Counted from the first letter of the stretch, positions 40,372 to 52,000 are shown. The stretch is 64,000 nt of DNA from Prodigiosinella confusarubida (GCF_002847015.1 NZ_CP025085.1:434001-498000); one strand, 5' to 3'. The notes: generated from the sequence alone by a model not told the origin. Made by a program: numbers and translations.

Positions 40372-41784
40372 ATGCAACGAGGGATAGTCTGGATTGTCGA
40401 TGACGATAGCTCCATCCGTTGGGTGCTTGAACGCGCACTGACCGGCGCAGGTTTAACATGCGCCACCTTTGATAATGGGAATCAAGCCTTAAGTGCACTG
40501 GCAACCCAAACACCGGATGTCCTGCTTTCCGATATCCGCATGCCCGGCATGGATGGTCTGGCATTGCTTCAGCAGATAAAGCAACGCCATCCGATGCTGC
40601 CGGTCATTATCATGACTGCACATTCCGATCTTGATGCGGCAGTCAGCGCCTATCAGCAAGGTGCGTTTGATTATCTACCCAAACCTTTTGATATTGATGA
40701 AGCTGTCGCGCTGGTGGAGAGGGCCATCAGCCACTACATGGAACAACAACAACCAGTTCGTAGTCAGCCCATTAGCGGACCAACAGCAGATATTATCGGC
40801 GAAGCTCCGGCCATGCAGGATGTATTTCGTATTATTGGCCGCCTTTCCCGATCATCTATCAGCGTTCTGATTAATGGTGAGTCAGGAACCGGTAAAGAAC
40901 TGGTCGCTCACGCGCTGCATCGCCATAGCCCTCGCACCAAGGCTCCATTTATTGCTCTGAACATGGCCGCTATCCCTAAAGATCTCATTGAATCTGAGCT
41001 TTTTGGTCATGAAAAAGGCGCGTTTACTGGTGCCAACCAGATTCGGCAAGGTCGTTTTGAGCAGGCTGATGGTGGGACACTGTTTCTCGACGAAATTGGT
41101 GACATGCCACTGGATGTACAGACCCGTCTACTGCGCGTACTGGCCGATGGACAATTCTATCGCGTTGGAGGTTACGCCGCTGTAAAGGTGGATGTCCGCA
41201 TTATTGCCGCCACCCACCAAAATCTGGAGTTGCGGGTACAGGAAGGCAAGTTCCGTGAGGATCTATTCCACCGTTTAAATGTTATTCGTGTCCATTTACC
41301 TCCATTGCGCGAACGCCGGGAAGATATTCCCCGGCTAGCCCGCTATTTCCTGCAAGCCACAGCCAAGGAGCTTGGTGTTGAGCCTAAAAATCTTCATCCG
41401 GAAACAGAAGCAGCGCTGACCCGCTTACCCTGGGGGGGTAACGTGCGCCAGTTGGAGAATACCTGTCGCTGGCTTACCGTTATGGCTGCAGGCCAAGAAG
41501 TCTTGATTCAGGATCTGCCGCCAGAATTATTTGAAACTACCGCGCCAGATTCCACTGTGCATGTGTTACCTGATAGTTGGGCCACGTTGTTGGCACAATG
41601 GGCTGACAGGGCATTACGTTCCGGTCATCAAAACCTGTTGGCAGAAGCCCAACCTGAAATGGAGAGAACGCTGCTAACCACCGCACTGCGTCATACTCAA
41701 GGTCACAAACAGGAAGCTGCTCGTTTGCTGGGATGGGGTCGAAACACTCTCACCCGGAAACTCAAAGAGTTGGGAATGGAATGA
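40372..41784 (+). CDS. glnG: Nitrogen response regulator NtrC
   Basis: NtrC activates sigma-54 promoters under nitrogen limitation. The protein (470 residues) has a receiver domain with D54 in [12 protein letters not shown]. The AAA+ domain contains Walker [15 protein letters not shown], the sigma-54 contact GAFTGA and [16 protein letters not shown] Fis-type helix-turn-helix at the C-terminus reads [20 protein letters not shown] chose ATG 40372 as in E. coli (MQRGIVW), 6 nt after GAGG. Odd point: residues 354-357 read WGGN, where family members have WPGN. Confidence 0.97.
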   Translation: MQRGIVWIVDDDSSIRWVLERALTGAGLTCATFDNGNQALSALATQTPDVLLSDIRMPGMDGLALLQQIKQRHPMLPVIIMTAHSDLDAAVSAYQQGAFDYLPKPFDIDEAVALVERAISHYMEQQQPVRSQPISGPTADIIGEAPAMQDVFRIIGRLSRSSISVLINGESGTGKELVAHALHRHSPRTKAPFIALNMAAIPKDLIESELFGHEKGAFTGANQIRQGRFEQADGGTLFLDEIGDMPLDVQTRLLRVLADGQFYRVGGYAAVKVDVRIIAATHQNLELRVQEGKFREDLFHRLNVIRVHLPPLRERREDIPRLARYFLQATAKELGVEPKNLHPETEAALTRLPWGGNVRQLENTCRWLTVMAAGQEVLIQDLPPELFETTAPDSTVHVLPDSWATLLAQWADRALRSGHQNLLAEAQPEMERTLLTTALRHTQGHKQEAARLLGWGRNTLTRKLKELGME

Positions 41785-41931
41785 CCATTATCGCCACGTT
41801 TTGTTGTGCCAAAATGAATCAGTTCAACTGGTGATAAAAAGTACAATACAACGCACGAAATTGTTGGTAATTTGTACTTTACATGGTTCATACCCGCAGT
41901 ATGATCGTGTCGCTGACAGGAGAGGGGAACC

Positions 41932-42054
41932 ATGCTGGAATCACTTATTCACATAGTGACACATGGCGCAGAAATCAGCAGTACGGTAGGCAATACACCG
42001 GAAACTGCCATTGCTGCTGTTCTATGTGCCGCGCTGATCAATTTCTTTAGCTAG
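41932..42054 (+). CDS. yshB: Small membrane protein YshB
   Basis: This 40-residue peptide begins MLESLIHIVTHGAE and ends with the hydrophobic ETAIAAVLCAALINFFS. It matches E. coli YshB (MLESIINLVSSG, then QTAVAAVLCAAMIGLFS), and the position between glnG and hemN is the same. AGGAGAGGGGAACC precedes the ATG. Only a single membrane helix is expected. YshB has been tied to intracellular survival of Salmonella; its mechanism is unknown. It is too short for ordinary gene finding. Confidence 0.88.
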   Translation: MLESLIHIVTHGAEISSTVGNTPETAIAAVLCAALINFFS

Positions 42055-42081
42055 CAGACAAGTAAGTTAAGGATATAACGT

Positions 42082-42110
42082 AAAAACAGCCGCTAAAGGC
42101 TGTTTTTTGT
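42082..42110. terminator. Bidirectional terminator between yshB and hemN
   Basis: AAAACAGCC and GGCTGTTTT form a 9-bp stem with a 6-nt loop, flanked by A-rich and T-rich runs. It serves convergent yshB and hemN. Confidence 0.88.
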
Positions 42111-42111
42111 T

Positions 42112-43485
42112 TTAAATAACCCGAGAAAATTGCTGCGTTCGCATCTTGTTACGCAGATAAGTATCAAAGCACATACAGATATTGCGGATCAGCAATCGTC
42201 CTCTAGCCGTAACAGTGATACCTTGTTCCTGGATTTCTACCAAGCCATCTTCCGCCATGGGTACCAACAAACGTAAATCGTCAGCAAAATAGGTACTAAA
42301 ATTGATACCGAACTCTGCTTCAATGACTGCATAACTCAACTGGAAATTGCAAATCAGCGTTTTAATCACATCACGACGGATACAATCGTCTCGGGTCAAT
42401 GTCAAACCACGCCACAGCGCATTACCCGTCTGTTTCACTTGTGAATAGTAAAGCTTCAGCTCTTTCTGGTTCTGAGCATAACTATCGCCCATCATGCTAA
42501 TAGCCGAAACTCCCATGCCAAGCAAGTCGGTATTCCCCTGCGTGGTATAACCCTGAAAATTACGGTGTAGTACGCCTTCCCGCTGGGCAATTGCTAATTC
42601 ATCGTCTGGTCGGGCAAAGTGATCCATACCGATGAACTGGTAGCCTGAGCTGGTCAGGGTTTCTATGGTTTGCTGAAGAATATCCAACTTCTGCTCAGCA
42701 CTGGGCAGATCAGATTCTTTAATTTTACGTTGAGCAGCAAATAAGTCCGGTAGATGAGCATAATTAAAAACACTGAGTCGGTGTGGATTCAGTTCGATAA
42801 CACGCTGTAACGTAAAAGCAAAACTTTCTGGAGTTTGTTTAGGTAATCCGTAAATCAAATCAATATTGGTGGAAGAAAAACCCAACGCTTTGGCTCGATT
42901 GATTAGGGCAAAAATAAAGGGCTCATCCTGCTCACGGTTCACCAACCGCTGAACATCCTTATTGAAATCCTGAACGCCCATACTCAGGCGATTAAAACCT
43001 TCGCTATACAGATGATCCAGAATATCCAGTTCAATTTCACGTGGATCAATTTCCAGCGATATTTCTGCCTGCTCAGAAAATGCAAATTGCTCTCTCAGCA
43101 ATCCCATCAGCCTGCTAATCTGATTTTTATTCAGATAAGTTGGTGTGCCTCCGCCCCAGTGCATCTGTGTAACCGTGCGGCCAGCAAACAACTTTGCACG
43201 ATGTCGGATTTCTTGTTCCAATACATCCAGATACTCATCTGCTTTATGCAACTGGCGAGTCACTAGTTTATTGCAACCGCAGAAATAACACAGACGATGG
43301 CAAAAAGGGATGTGCAGATACAGTGACAATGGCCGTTGAGGATAACGCTTAGTGGCTCGTTGAAAAGCGGATTCATCGTAACTTTCGCTAAATTCCAGCG
43401 CCGTGGGATATGAGGTGTAACGTGGCCCAGAATAATTATATTTTTGTATCAGGGCCAAATCCCAGTCAATCGTCTGCTCAAACAT
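42112..43485 (-). CDS. hemN: Oxygen-independent coproporphyrinogen III dehydrogenase
   Basis: HemN is a radical SAM enzyme that turns coproporphyrinogen III into protoporphyrinogen IX without oxygen in haem synthesis. The protein has 457 residues, as in E. coli. The iron-sulfur cluster motif is CHRLCYFCGCNK (C-x3-C-x2-C), preceded by LSLYLHIPF. HWGGGTPTYL and FNRLSMGVQDFN are conserved. I chose ATG 43485 because GGAG lies 8 nt upstream; the GTG at 43494 abuts the same site. Confidence 0.97.
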   Translation of the reverse strand: MFEQTIDWDLALIQKYNYSGPRYTSYPTALEFSESYDESAFQRATKRYPQRPLSLYLHIPFCHRLCYFCGCNKLVTRQLHKADEYLDVLEQEIRHRAKLFAGRTVTQMHWGGGTPTYLNKNQISRLMGLLREQFAFSEQAEISLEIDPREIELDILDHLYSEGFNRLSMGVQDFNKDVQRLVNREQDEPFIFALINRAKALGFSSTNIDLIYGLPKQTPESFAFTLQRVIELNPHRLSVFNYAHLPDLFAAQRKIKESDLPSAEQKLDILQQTIETLTSSGYQFIGMDHFARPDDELAIAQREGVLHRNFQGYTTQGNTDLLGMGVSAISMMGDSYAQNQKELKLYYSQVKQTGNALWRGLTLTRDDCIRRDVIKTLICNFQLSYAVIEAEFGINFSTYFADDLRLLVPMAEDGLVEIQEQGITVTARGRLLIRNICMCFDTYLRNKMRTQQFSRVI

Positions 43486-43666
43486 ACAGCTCACTCCTTT
43501 CGGTATCGTTTACTGCGCGATTGTCTTTGCGGCATTAACCGCCGTTTGGAAAAAACTGCCGCATGCAGCCGATGTTTCCGTTTTGACAGGCACCACAGTT
43601 TAACTAACAGACTCAGCAAAAAACATGTAGTCAGAAAGGTTATAAGTAGAAATAGTCCTTTTATCA

Positions 43667-44191
43667 TTAATTATCTTTCGGGTTATTACGCTTAAGTAGC
43701 TGAAGCATATCTTCTTCCGGCTCCTCTTCGTCGTCATCCCCTAACTCAATCCCTAATAGCTCCATCAATATGTCGATGCGGTCCAGTTTCTCATCAACCC
43801 AGGATTGATCTTTCGCGCTGAGTGTTTCACCTTTTTCCAAACGATCCAGCAGATCATCCAGACGCGAATCATTTTCCAACATGCCTAATTCTTCTTCCGG
43901 AGAAAGCTTCTCCAACTTTTCAGCCTTTGGTGCTACCACCTTCATTGGTGCAGCAGTATTGGCAATTAACGATACCGGTTTTTTGCTGCCAATGCGTGGA
44001 TCGACTATCTTACTCTGACCAGATGATTTGCTGGCGTTACTACCTTCCTGAGTACGGTTACCAGAAGTATGACCTCGATGCTTTTTCTGGCGCTTACGTT
44101 CGCGGGCTTCGATATTCAATTCTTCACGACTTTTTCTCTTTATTTTTGGCTTGGTGGATTTATCACCCGGCCCTTTAACTGGCTGTTTCAT
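43667..44191 (-). CDS. yihI: Der GTPase-activating protein YihI
   Basis: YihI stimulates the GTPase Der and so tunes 50S ribosome assembly. The protein (174 residues) has a basic, disordered N-terminal half ([20 protein letters not shown]). An acidic C-terminal half follows, with [19 protein letters not shown] and [19 protein letters not shown]. It matches E. coli YihI (169 residues). I chose ATG 44191 (MKQPVKGPG) as in E. coli. It is divergent from yihA. Confidence 0.93.
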   Translation of the reverse strand: MKQPVKGPGDKSTKPKIKRKSREELNIEARERKRQKKHRGHTSGNRTQEGSNASKSSGQSKIVDPRIGSKKPVSLIANTAAPMKVVAPKAEKLEKLSPEEELGMLENDSRLDDLLDRLEKGETLSAKDQSWVDEKLDRIDILMELLGIELGDDDEEEPEEDMLQLLKRNNPKDN

Positions 44192-44416
44192 AGCTTCGCT
44201 CTCAAATTCTGAAATACATATAATGTAGGAGATTGCGGCGGAATCTAGCAGAAAGTGTATCAATAAAACAGTATTCAACTTCATTGAAGATACTTTTCTT
44301 CTCTCAACTCATTTCACCTACTGGCGTAAATGAACCAGTACGGATAAACACCGTCTTTTATTGTCAGTTACAGGTATAATCTTCACCTATTATTGATCCA
44401 GACAGAGACGAAGATT

Positions 44417-45052
44417 GTGACCCACCAATATAACTACCATGTGACCCGTTTCGTCATCAGTGCCCCTGATATCCGCCATCTGCCCGCCGATAGCGGTATT
44501 GAAGTCGCCTTTGCTGGACGTTCAAATGCCGGTAAGTCCAGTGCACTCAACACATTAACCAATCAGAAAAACCTGGCCCGCACCAGCAAAACCCCAGGTC
44601 GGACTCAATTGATTAATCTATTTGAAGTAACCGAAGATGTGCGCCTGGTCGATCTGCCCGGTTACGGCTATGCCGAAGTGCCGGAAGAAATGAAACGAAA
44701 ATGGCAGAACGCTCTGGGTGAATATCTGCAAAAGCGTAACTGCCTGAAGGGATTAGTGGTATTGATGGATATCCGCCACCCACTGAAAGATCTCGATCAA
44801 CAAATGCTGGAGTGGGCTGCTACTGTCCATCTTCCGGTTTTAGTGTTACTGACCAAAGCCGATAAACTGGCTTCTGGAGCCCGCAAATCACAGTTAACAA
44901 TGGTACGAGAAGCCGTATTGCCGTTTATGAGCGATATCCAAGTGGAAACTTTCTCTTCCCTGAAGAAAACAGGTGTAGATAAATTACGTGAGAAATTAGA
45001 TAGCTGGTTCAGCACATTGGACTCTGCGACAGAAGAAATACCAGCCGAATAA
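44417..45052 (+). CDS. yihA: Ribosome biogenesis GTP-binding protein YihA/EngB
   Basis: YihA (YsxC/EngB) is an essential small GTPase needed for 50S subunit maturation. G motifs are present: [17 protein letters not shown] (G1), [19 protein letters not shown] (G3) and [15 protein letters not shown] (G4). I chose the GTG at 44417 (211 residues) because homology starts soon after it. A TATAAT at 44375-44380 would start transcription near 44387, making the TTG at 44393 almost leaderless. It is convergent with spf. Confidence 0.92.
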   Translation: MTHQYNYHVTRFVISAPDIRHLPADSGIEVAFAGRSNAGKSSALNTLTNQKNLARTSKTPGRTQLINLFEVTEDVRLVDLPGYGYAEVPEEMKRKWQNALGEYLQKRNCLKGLVVLMDIRHPLKDLDQQMLEWAATVHLPVLVLLTKADKLASGARKSQLTMVREAVLPFMSDIQVETFSSLKKTGVDKLREKLDSWFSTLDSATEEIPAE

Positions 45053-45160
45053 TACTGATTGTTGCCAGTAGATGGCGTTAACGACATTTTCTGGCAAAAG
45101 GCGATAGCATCTGCATCTACTACATTACCACTATCGCCCGCTATTCCACATAATTCCCAT

Positions 45161-45268
45161 AAAAAACGCCCCGGTCAGAAAACTGACCGGGGCGGCTAAC
45201 ATTCAGCCAAATCCGATTACGTGAAGTAAAAGGTCTGAAAGATAGAACATCTTACCTCTGTACCCTAC
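45161..45268 (-). ncRNA. spf: Spot 42 small RNA
   Basis: Spot 42 is an Hfq-dependent RNA that represses non-preferred carbon genes such as galK and is itself repressed by cAMP-CRP. The minus strand begins GTAGGGTACAGAGGTAAGAT. It keeps the single-stranded regulatory part (CTTTCAGACCTTTTACTTCA) and ends in the hairpin GCCCCGGTCAG...CTGACCGGGGC with six T residues. The loop differs slightly from E. coli. It lies downstream of polA on the same strand, as in E. coli. Confidence 0.95.
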
Positions 45269-45500
45269 GCCTCTAACTCTACCCTATTTTTTCACTGGAA
45301 CAAAGGATTTTTTGTTGTTTAATTTCATAAAAAGTGACTACCATTTAAACAAAACCAAACTTGATCACACTATCCTGTAGCTTAATTACATAAAGACCAC
45401 ATTTTTACGATGTAACCGTTTAATACAAAATTATACAAGAAGCAATGCTGTACGCTTTGTCATCAAGCTCTGTATAAACAAACAACATCAGCAATGCAGG

Positions 45501-48290
45501 TTAATGCGCCTGATCCCAGTTTTGACCAGTACCAACAGCTACCAGCAACGGCACGTCTAATTGCATACTCCCTTCCATCAGCGCTTTAATTTGCTGCCTG
45601 GCCACGTCCAATACGGAATCATGCACCTCAAAAACCAGTTCATCATGGACCTGCATTATCATTTTGATTAACGGTTCTTCCTGCTGCTGTAACCAATCGT
45701 CAATCGCGATCATCGCTTTTTTAATAATATCCGCAGCGGTCCCTTGCATAGGCGCGTTAATCGCCGCTCGTTCAGCCGCTTTACGGCCCATAGCGTTACG
45801 GGAGTGAATATCCGGTAAATAGAGACGTCGACCGTCCAGCGTCGACACATATCCTTGTGCGGCCGCCTGCTGACGTGTCCGTTCCATATAATGCTGTACA
45901 CCTGGATAACGCTCGAAGTAAAGATCCATGTAACGCTGAGATTCTTTACGCGGAATATTTAGCTGGCGCGATAACCCAAAGGCACTCATACCATAAATCA
46001 AACCAAAGTTAATTGCCTTGGCACTTCGCCGCTGTTCGCTGGTGACATTATCAAGTGGGATACCGAACACCTCAGAGGCCGTTGCGCGGTGAATATCCTT
46101 ACCTTCTGCAAACGCCTTAAGCAATCCAGCATCCTTAGAAAGGTGCGCCATAATCCGCAACTCAATCTGCGAGTAGTCCGCCGCCATAATGCTGTATCCT
46201 TTCGGCGCAATAAATGCCTGACGAATACGACGACCTTCATCATTACGGACTGGAATATTCTGCAAGTTAGGGTCACTGGAAGACAAACGTCCCGTTGCTG
46301 TTACTGCCTGATGATAAGAGGTATGTACTCGTTTAGTTAGCGGGTTAATCATCAACGGTAATTTATCGGTATAAGTGGATTTCAGTTTTGCCAGCCCACG
46401 ATGTTCCAAAAGAAGCTTTGGCAAAGGGTAGTCCAGCGCTAACTCAGCCAACACTTCTTCATTGGTGGAAGGTGCGCCCTTCGGGGTTTTTTTGATAACC
46501 GGCAGTTGCAGTTTTTCATAAAGAATAGCGCCTAATTGTTTGGGGGAAGATAAATTAAATTCCTCTCCTGCAAGCTCATACGCTTTCACTTCCAACTCCG
46601 CCAGGCGTTGTGTCAGTTCCCGCGAATGCTCTGCCAGAATAGTAGTATCAATCAGCACCCCAGTGCGTTCCATCCGGGATAACACCGGCACCAGTGGCAT
46701 ATCTATATCCTGAAAAACTTTGCGCAATTCAGGTTGCTGCTTCAGCTGTTCCCATAGTTTCTGGTGCAGATGCAAAGTGACGTCAGCATCCTCAGCAGCA
46801 TAGGGTGCAGCCTGTTCCAATGCAATCTGATTGAAAGTTAGCTGGTTTTTCCCTTTTCCGGCAACTTCTTCAAAACTAATAGTTTTGTGGTTCAAATAAC
46901 GCGCAGACAGGCTGTCCATATCATGACGGCCAGCAACACTATCCAACACATAGGATTCCAGCATGGTATCAAAAGCAATACCGCGTAGCTCAATACCATG
47001 GCGCATCATCACACCCTTATCAAACTTTAGATTCTGACCAATCTTCAGTAAGCTGGCATCTTCCAGCAGCGGTTTGAGTGCGGCCAATACCTTTGTACGA
47101 TCGAGCTGTTCAGGTGCATCCAGATAGTCGTGAGCCAAGGGCAGATATGCAGCCTCACCCGGTTTAATCGCGAATGACATCCCTACCAGATTAGCAGCAA
47201 GGGTGTCCAGGCTGTCTGTTTCCGTATCAAAAGCAAACACCTCAGAGCTCTTTAAACGCGTTATCCAGTCCTGTAAGGTTTTTTCATCCAGAATAGTGAC
47301 GTAATTGTCTCGAGACAGAACGCTTACTTTTTCTTCTTGCGTCTTTTCTTCCATCTTTTTTATTACTGCCGGCACGGCCAGGTTACTTTTTTTATCCTGT
47401 AACCATGTTCCGGATTCAATATCAATTAACCAACGCTTAAATTCGTAATGACCAAACAGATCTCTCAGTTCAACAACATTTGGCTCATTAACAGTTAATT
47501 GATCGCAATTCAATTCAAGTTCAACATCCGTTTTGATAGTGGCCAATTTATAGGAGAGATAGGCGATCTCTTTGTGCTGTTCTAGCTTGGCCGCTATGGT
47601 TTTCGCCCCACGAAAAGACAAACCAGCAATTTTATCCAGATTTTCATACAGTGAATCCAATCCGCCCAATCCTTGTAACAACGCCTGCGCGGTCTTTTCA
47701 CCGATCCCGGGTACGCCAGGAATGTTATCGGAAGAGTCTCCCATCAGGGCAAGAAAATCGATAATCAACTCTGGAGGAATACCATATTTATTGCACACTT
47801 CTTCAGGACCAAGAATACTATTGGTCATCGTATTGATCAGCGTGATATTGGATGTAACCAACTGAGCCATATCTTTATCACCGGTACTAATCAATACCGG
47901 TATACCGGCTCGTTCTGCTTGTAAAGAAAGAGTGCCGATAACATCATCTGCCTCTACACCAGAAACCACCAACAAAGGTAACCCCATCGCCGTCACCATA
48001 CGGTGTAAAGGCTCTATCTGTTCGCGCAGATCGTCTGGCATCGGAGGACGGTGAGATTTGTAATCTTCAAATAGTTCATCACGAAACGTTTTACCTTTAG
48101 CATCAAACACCACCGCCACATGGCTGGGATGATACTGGAGTAATAAGCTTCGCAGCATGTTAAGTACACCATACATCGCCCCAGTAGGTTCACCTGCGCT
48201 ATTGGTTAACGGGGGAAAAGCATGATAAGCACGATATAAATAGGATGAACCATCCACCAGAATCAAAGGGTTTTCAGTAATCTGAGCCAT
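45501..48290 (-). CDS. polA: DNA polymerase I
   Basis: PolA removes RNA primers, fills gaps and repairs DNA. The 929 residues contain the N-terminal 5'-3' nuclease ([20 protein letters not shown]), the proofreading domain ([14 protein letters not shown] with the acidic metal ligands), and the polymerase domain. The last carries motif [18 protein letters not shown], motif [17 protein letters not shown] and motif [14 protein letters not shown]. All activities appear intact. Length equals E. coli plus one. The 232 nt beyond its stop hold the spf promoter region. Confidence 0.98.
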   Translation of the reverse strand: MAQITENPLILVDGSSYLYRAYHAFPPLTNSAGEPTGAMYGVLNMLRSLLLQYHPSHVAVVFDAKGKTFRDELFEDYKSHRPPMPDDLREQIEPLHRMVTAMGLPLLVVSGVEADDVIGTLSLQAERAGIPVLISTGDKDMAQLVTSNITLINTMTNSILGPEEVCNKYGIPPELIIDFLALMGDSSDNIPGVPGIGEKTAQALLQGLGGLDSLYENLDKIAGLSFRGAKTIAAKLEQHKEIAYLSYKLATIKTDVELELNCDQLTVNEPNVVELRDLFGHYEFKRWLIDIESGTWLQDKKSNLAVPAVIKKMEEKTQEEKVSVLSRDNYVTILDEKTLQDWITRLKSSEVFAFDTETDSLDTLAANLVGMSFAIKPGEAAYLPLAHDYLDAPEQLDRTKVLAALKPLLEDASLLKIGQNLKFDKGVMMRHGIELRGIAFDTMLESYVLDSVAGRHDMDSLSARYLNHKTISFEEVAGKGKNQLTFNQIALEQAAPYAAEDADVTLHLHQKLWEQLKQQPELRKVFQDIDMPLVPVLSRMERTGVLIDTTILAEHSRELTQRLAELEVKAYELAGEEFNLSSPKQLGAILYEKLQLPVIKKTPKGAPSTNEEVLAELALDYPLPKLLLEHRGLAKLKSTYTDKLPLMINPLTKRVHTSYHQAVTATGRLSSSDPNLQNIPVRNDEGRRIRQAFIAPKGYSIMAADYSQIELRIMAHLSKDAGLLKAFAEGKDIHRATASEVFGIPLDNVTSEQRRSAKAINFGLIYGMSAFGLSRQLNIPRKESQRYMDLYFERYPGVQHYMERTRQQAAAQGYVSTLDGRRLYLPDIHSRNAMGRKAAERAAINAPMQGTAADIIKKAMIAIDDWLQQQEEPLIKMIMQVHDELVFEVHDSVLDVARQQIKALMEGSMQLDVPLLVAVGTGQNWDQAH

Positions 48291-48662
48291 AATTTGTAGC
48301 GATCATTGTTTTTTGTCATGGGGTTAAGCATGCCATAGGTGACGGCAAGAAACGAATGTTAACGCGTTATTGTGAAGATTTTTGCATAATACTTCGCAAA
48401 TCAAAGCTGTGGATAAGTTTGTGAATAGAAAATGAGTAAATAATTTCACAGTACATTATTAGTTCTAGTTATATTAATTAATGATTTAAAATCAATAAAT
48501 TAAAAACAATACTCAGTTTACGTGTGAGGGAATTATTTTTGTGGATATATATATAAAATCAAATAGACAGATGTGAATAAAAATGTTTTTTGGATATAAC
48601 TGCGGTGTTAAAAATAAATAACGGCCATACCAGGTTCAACGGCGTGACCGTTATAATTAAGA
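48291..48662. other. A+T-rich gap between polA and dsbA
   Basis: This 372-nt stretch holds the polA promoter region and a very A+T-rich section (about 48440-48630) with no gene and no terminator I can defend. In E. coli yihF and yihG lie here; no trace of them was recognised. Confidence 0.6.
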
Positions 48663-49286
48663 TTATTTTTTGGTGAGCAAATATTTCACTACATCGGCAT
48701 ATTGCTTCACGTAAATATCCATTGAACTGGTATCCAGTCCGTCATTTTTTATCATGTATTTGCCATTAACAAATATGGATGGGACACCACGTAGCTGTAA
48801 ATCTGCGGCCGCTTTTTCCTGTTGGACAACCAAAGATTTCACCACAAAGCTATTTAATGCACTGTCATACTCTTCCCCTGTTACACCGGCATCGATGAAA
48901 ACCTGACGAATATCTTCCGGCTTCTCTACGGTTTGAGTTTTTTGAACAGCATCAAACATCAGTGGGCTAATCTTATCCTCTATACCCAAGGCAATAGCAA
49001 CAGCCCAGGCTTTAGTCAATTCTTTTCCTAAAGGCCCTAGAAAATCAACGTGGTATTTAGTGATTTTAATACCGGTTGGCAGCTCTTTTTGTATTGCATC
49101 AGGAATATGATAAATCCGAGCAAACTGATAACAATGCGGACAATAAAACGAAAAAAACTCCAGAACCTGCGGCTCCTGAGTTTCCGGCCTATCCAGCGTA
49201 ACATATTGCTTGCCATTACTAAAATCAGCAGCTGATGCACTAAATGCCATTATGACACCAATCAGTAAAAGCCATATTTTCTTCAT
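48663..49286 (-). CDS. dsbA: Thiol:disulfide interchange protein DsbA
   Basis: DsbA introduces disulfide bonds into periplasmic proteins and is reoxidised by DsbB. The 207-residue precursor has a signal peptide ([19 protein letters not shown]), the CPHC active site in [15 protein letters not shown], and the cis-proline loop [14 protein letters not shown]. Length equals that of E. coli (208) within one residue. It lies 26 nt beyond srkA, matching the srkA-dsbA operon. Confidence 0.97.
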   Translation of the reverse strand: MKKIWLLLIGVIMAFSASAADFSNGKQYVTLDRPETQEPQVLEFFSFYCPHCYQFARIYHIPDAIQKELPTGIKITKYHVDFLGPLGKELTKAWAVAIALGIEDKISPLMFDAVQKTQTVEKPEDIRQVFIDAGVTGEEYDSALNSFVVKSLVVQQEKAAADLQLRGVPSIFVNGKYMIKNDGLDTSSMDIYVKQYADVVKYLLTKK

Positions 49287-49312
49287 ATCAGTTTTCTCTC
49301 TATTTAATAACT

Positions 49313-50308
49313 TCAGTACATCGTCATCAGTTGCAAAGGTGGTTCCTGCAACAGTTTAACCTGCTCAGTAAAGGTAATTACCTGTTTTGACCAAAAATCA
49401 GCGTCCTTCATCCACGGAAAGCTCCGGGGAAAAGCAGGATCTAGCCAACGACGGGCCACCCAGGCCAAATAATGAACCATTCGCATCGCTCGTAATGGCT
49501 CAATAAGCGCAAGTTCTGTTTCATCAAAAGACGCAAATTCGCTATAAGCCTCTAGCAGAATATCCAACTGAATACGCTGCTCACGACGTTCACCATGCAA
49601 GAGCATCCATAGATCCTGAATGGCCGGTCCATTTCGTGCATCATCAAGATCCACAAACAATGGCCCATCGCGCCATAGAATATTTCCTGGATGGCAGTCT
49701 CCATGCAGACGCTTGGCTACCCAGTCAGTACGCCAGTACCGCTTTACCTCATTGATTAAACGATCGGTCGCCAGCAGAAACACGTCACGCAGAGCAGCTG
49801 GAATAAGAGGGCATTGTGCCAACGTATTACGTGGTTCATACAAATATTCATCCAAACCAATAGTCGGACGTACTTTAAACAGTGATTTATTCCCGATTTG
49901 ATGGATACGCCCTAAATAACGACCAACGCCTTCCAGTTGCTCATCATTATCCATTTCGTATTGCCGCCCACCAATGCTTGGAAAAACCGTAAAAAAGAAG
50001 CCTTCATGTTCATTAAGCATCTTTTCCTGCAAAGACAATGGTGCAACAACAGGGATGTCATCCTCAGCTAACTCACAAGCGAATGCATGCTCTTCAGTAA
50101 TTTGCTCAGCCTTCCAGCGTTGAGGGCGGTAAAACTTCACAACGTACCGTTTTCTGTTCTCATCGCTGAATTGGTATACTCGGTTTTCATAGCTATTTAG
50201 CGCGGTTAAACCAGAGTCAACTCGCACCCCAACAGACCACAACGCATCCATGATCAAATCAGGAGATAGTGTCTGAAAATTAAAAACTGAATCGCTTATC
50301 ACTGCCAT
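49313..50308 (-). CDS. srkA: Stress response kinase SrkA (YihE/RdoA)
   Basis: SrkA is a cytoplasmic Ser/Thr kinase of the aminoglycoside-phosphotransferase fold that protects against Cpx-related and oxidative stress death. The catalytic loop [15 protein letters not shown] and the metal site [19 protein letters not shown] are conserved. The N-terminus [14 protein letters not shown] and ending [13 protein letters not shown] match E. coli. I chose ATG 50308 (331 residues); an upstream TTG at 50332 has the better-placed GGAG-like sequence only inside its own frame. It is first in the srkA-dsbA unit. Confidence 0.94.
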   Translation of the reverse strand: MAVISDSVFNFQTLSPDLIMDALWSVGVRVDSGLTALNSYENRVYQFSDENRKRYVVKFYRPQRWKAEQITEEHAFACELAEDDIPVVAPLSLQEKMLNEHEGFFFTVFPSIGGRQYEMDNDEQLEGVGRYLGRIHQIGNKSLFKVRPTIGLDEYLYEPRNTLAQCPLIPAALRDVFLLATDRLINEVKRYWRTDWVAKRLHGDCHPGNILWRDGPLFVDLDDARNGPAIQDLWMLLHGERREQRIQLDILLEAYSEFASFDETELALIEPLRAMRMVHYLAWVARRWLDPAFPRSFPWMKDADFWSKQVITFTEQVKLLQEPPLQLMTMY

Positions 50309-50362
50309 TTTAGGGGACTCAACTCCGATCAATAAACAAAATGGGATAAATACCCCGATATA

Positions 50363-50632
50363 TCAATCCTTAATAACGCCACGGGCTCGCAGTAATGCCG
50401 TTTTGAAATCAGCCTCATAATCCTTCTGCAAACCAGGAATAGGCTGCGTTTCGTTCGTGTCACGCATCTTTAAATGATAAATAAGGATATCATCAGTGAG
50501 ATCGCTAAGCGCCCCCTCAAACCCGGCTTCATGTGCAAGTTTTTGTAAAAATTGCACAAGATTCATATCCGGCTCTTTTTGCCAGGCCGGATGCAACAAT
50601 TCGATTAACTCATTTACACGATGACATTTCAT
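50363..50632 (-). CDS. yihD: YihD family protein (DUF1040)
   Basis: This is a conserved 89-residue protein of unknown function, Cpx-regulated in E. coli by report. The sequence [20 protein letters not shown] and [10 protein letters not shown]-like segment ([18 protein letters not shown]) match E. coli YihD. It precedes srkA on the same strand by 54 nt and is divergent from mobA. Confidence 0.93.
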   Translation of the reverse strand: MKCHRVNELIELLHPAWQKEPDMNLVQFLQKLAHEAGFEGALSDLTDDILIYHLKMRDTNETQPIPGLQKDYEADFKTALLRARGVIKD

Positions 50633-50752
50633 GGTGGACTCCTGAAGATTAAACCGTCAAAAATAGTAAGTCTTAGTAGTATGAAGAAAGCACTTGGCCT
50701 TTAGCCATACTTTTTCGAAAATAACACATCATTTACTTATAGGCTGAGCAAC

Positions 50753-51331
50753 ATGATCACAGGTGTCATTCTGGCCGGGGGCCAGGCAATCCGCATGGGG
50801 GGGAAAGACAAAGGGCTAATGGAGCTTGATGGCAAACCTTTGTATCAACTTATTCTCTCTCGATTAGCACCGCAAGTTGATAAAATAATTATCAACGCTA
50901 ATCGTAATCAGGTTATTTATCAGCAAAGCGGGTATCCGGTTGTCAATGATATAAACAAAAATTATGCAGGTCCTTTGGCCGGTGTACTGACTGGCTTGGT
51001 AACGGTGAAAACAGAGTGGGTGATATTTGTCCCTTGTGACGTTCCGGCTTTACCACTGGATTTGGTCTCACGCCTTTGGCAAGGTCGTGGAGATAAAAAA
51101 GCAGCCTATGCAACTGATGGCAACCGTGAGCACCCTACATTACTGCTAATCCATACCAATCTCGCATCAGCCCTTGATGAATATCTGGCAAAGGGTGATC
51201 GTAAGTTAATGTTGTTCCTTAATAAAATAGACGCCCAATCTGTTTCTTTTTCTGATCAGCCTCAGGCTTTTCGTAATTTCAATACCACCGATGACCTGCA
51301 ACTGTGGCATAAGGATCGTTATGATATTTAA
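50753..51331 (+). CDS. mobA: Molybdenum cofactor guanylyltransferase MobA
   Basis: MobA attaches GMP from GTP to molybdopterin to make the guanine dinucleotide cofactor for enzymes such as nitrate reductase and DMSO reductase. The 192 residues begin with the nucleotide site VILAGGQAIRMGGKDKGLM. VVNDINKNYAGPLAGVLTGL and the metal motif FVPCDVPALPLDL are conserved. It overlaps mobB by 11 nt. Confidence 0.96.
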   Translation: MITGVILAGGQAIRMGGKDKGLMELDGKPLYQLILSRLAPQVDKIIINANRNQVIYQQSGYPVVNDINKNYAGPLAGVLTGLVTVKTEWVIFVPCDVPALPLDLVSRLWQGRGDKKAAYATDGNREHPTLLLIHTNLASALDEYLAKGDRKLMLFLNKIDAQSVSFSDQPQAFRNFNTTDDLQLWHKDRYDI

Positions 51332-51845
51332 ACATCCTCCGTTATTGGCTTTTGCTGCTTACAGTGGCACGGGGAAGACAACGCTGCTTAAACAACTTAT
51401 CCCATTGCTGAAAAACTCAGGTATACGTGTGGGCCTTATTAAACACACTCATCATAATATGGACATCGATACCCCGGGAAAAGATAGCTATGAATTGCGT
51501 AAAGCAGGAGCAGAGCAAACGCTCGTCGCCAATACCGAGCGCTGGGCATTAATGACAGAAACACCGAAACAACAAGAACCAGATCTACATTATCTAGCCA
51601 GTCGAATGGATACATCAACGTTGGATTTGATTCTAGTTGAGGGTTTCAAACAAGAGAAGATAGACAAAATAGTTCTGTTTCGCCGCGCAATAAATCGATC
51701 TTTTACCGATATTATCGATAGTTTTACTCTCGCGGTAGCCAGTGACGAAAAACTGAATACCACGCTCCCTCTGCTTGATATTAACCAACCAACACATATT
51801 GTCAGTTTTATTTCCCACTGGCTTGAAGCAAAAAAGAATAATTAA
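51321..51845 (+). CDS. mobB: Molybdopterin-guanine dinucleotide adapter MobB
   Basis: MobB is a GTP-binding protein that aids MobA but is not essential. The Walker A motif is AAYSGTGKTTLLKQLIPLL, and VGLIKHTHHNMDIDTPGKDS and LVEGFKQEKIDKIVLFR are conserved. I chose ATG 51321 (174 residues) with AAGGAT 4 nt upstream, overlapping the mobA end. The next genes are the rRNA operon, convergent. Confidence 0.95.
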   Translation: MIFKHPPLLAFAAYSGTGKTTLLKQLIPLLKNSGIRVGLIKHTHHNMDIDTPGKDSYELRKAGAEQTLVANTERWALMTETPKQQEPDLHYLASRMDTSTLDLILVEGFKQEKIDKIVLFRRAINRSFTDIIDSFTLAVASDEKLNTTLPLLDINQPTHIVSFISHWLEAKKNN

Positions 51846-51960
51846 CACAAAAACCCACAATATCCACTGAAGGTTTGCCGTTATTTGATACTGACCCGGC
51901 GACAGCATGCTGGTCAGATATCCCATCGCGCATGCCGGCTGCATCAACACTACCGACGTG

Positions 51961-51990
51961 AAAAAGCCCTCTGCTTTCACAGAGGGCTTC
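51961..51990 (-). terminator. Terminator of the rRNA operon
   Basis: AAGCCCTCTG and CAGAGGGCTT form a perfect 10-bp stem with a 6-nt loop; A residues on the left give a T-run on the minus strand. It lies 11 nt past the 5S end. Confidence 0.9.
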
Positions 51991-52000
51991 GTCTTGTTGA

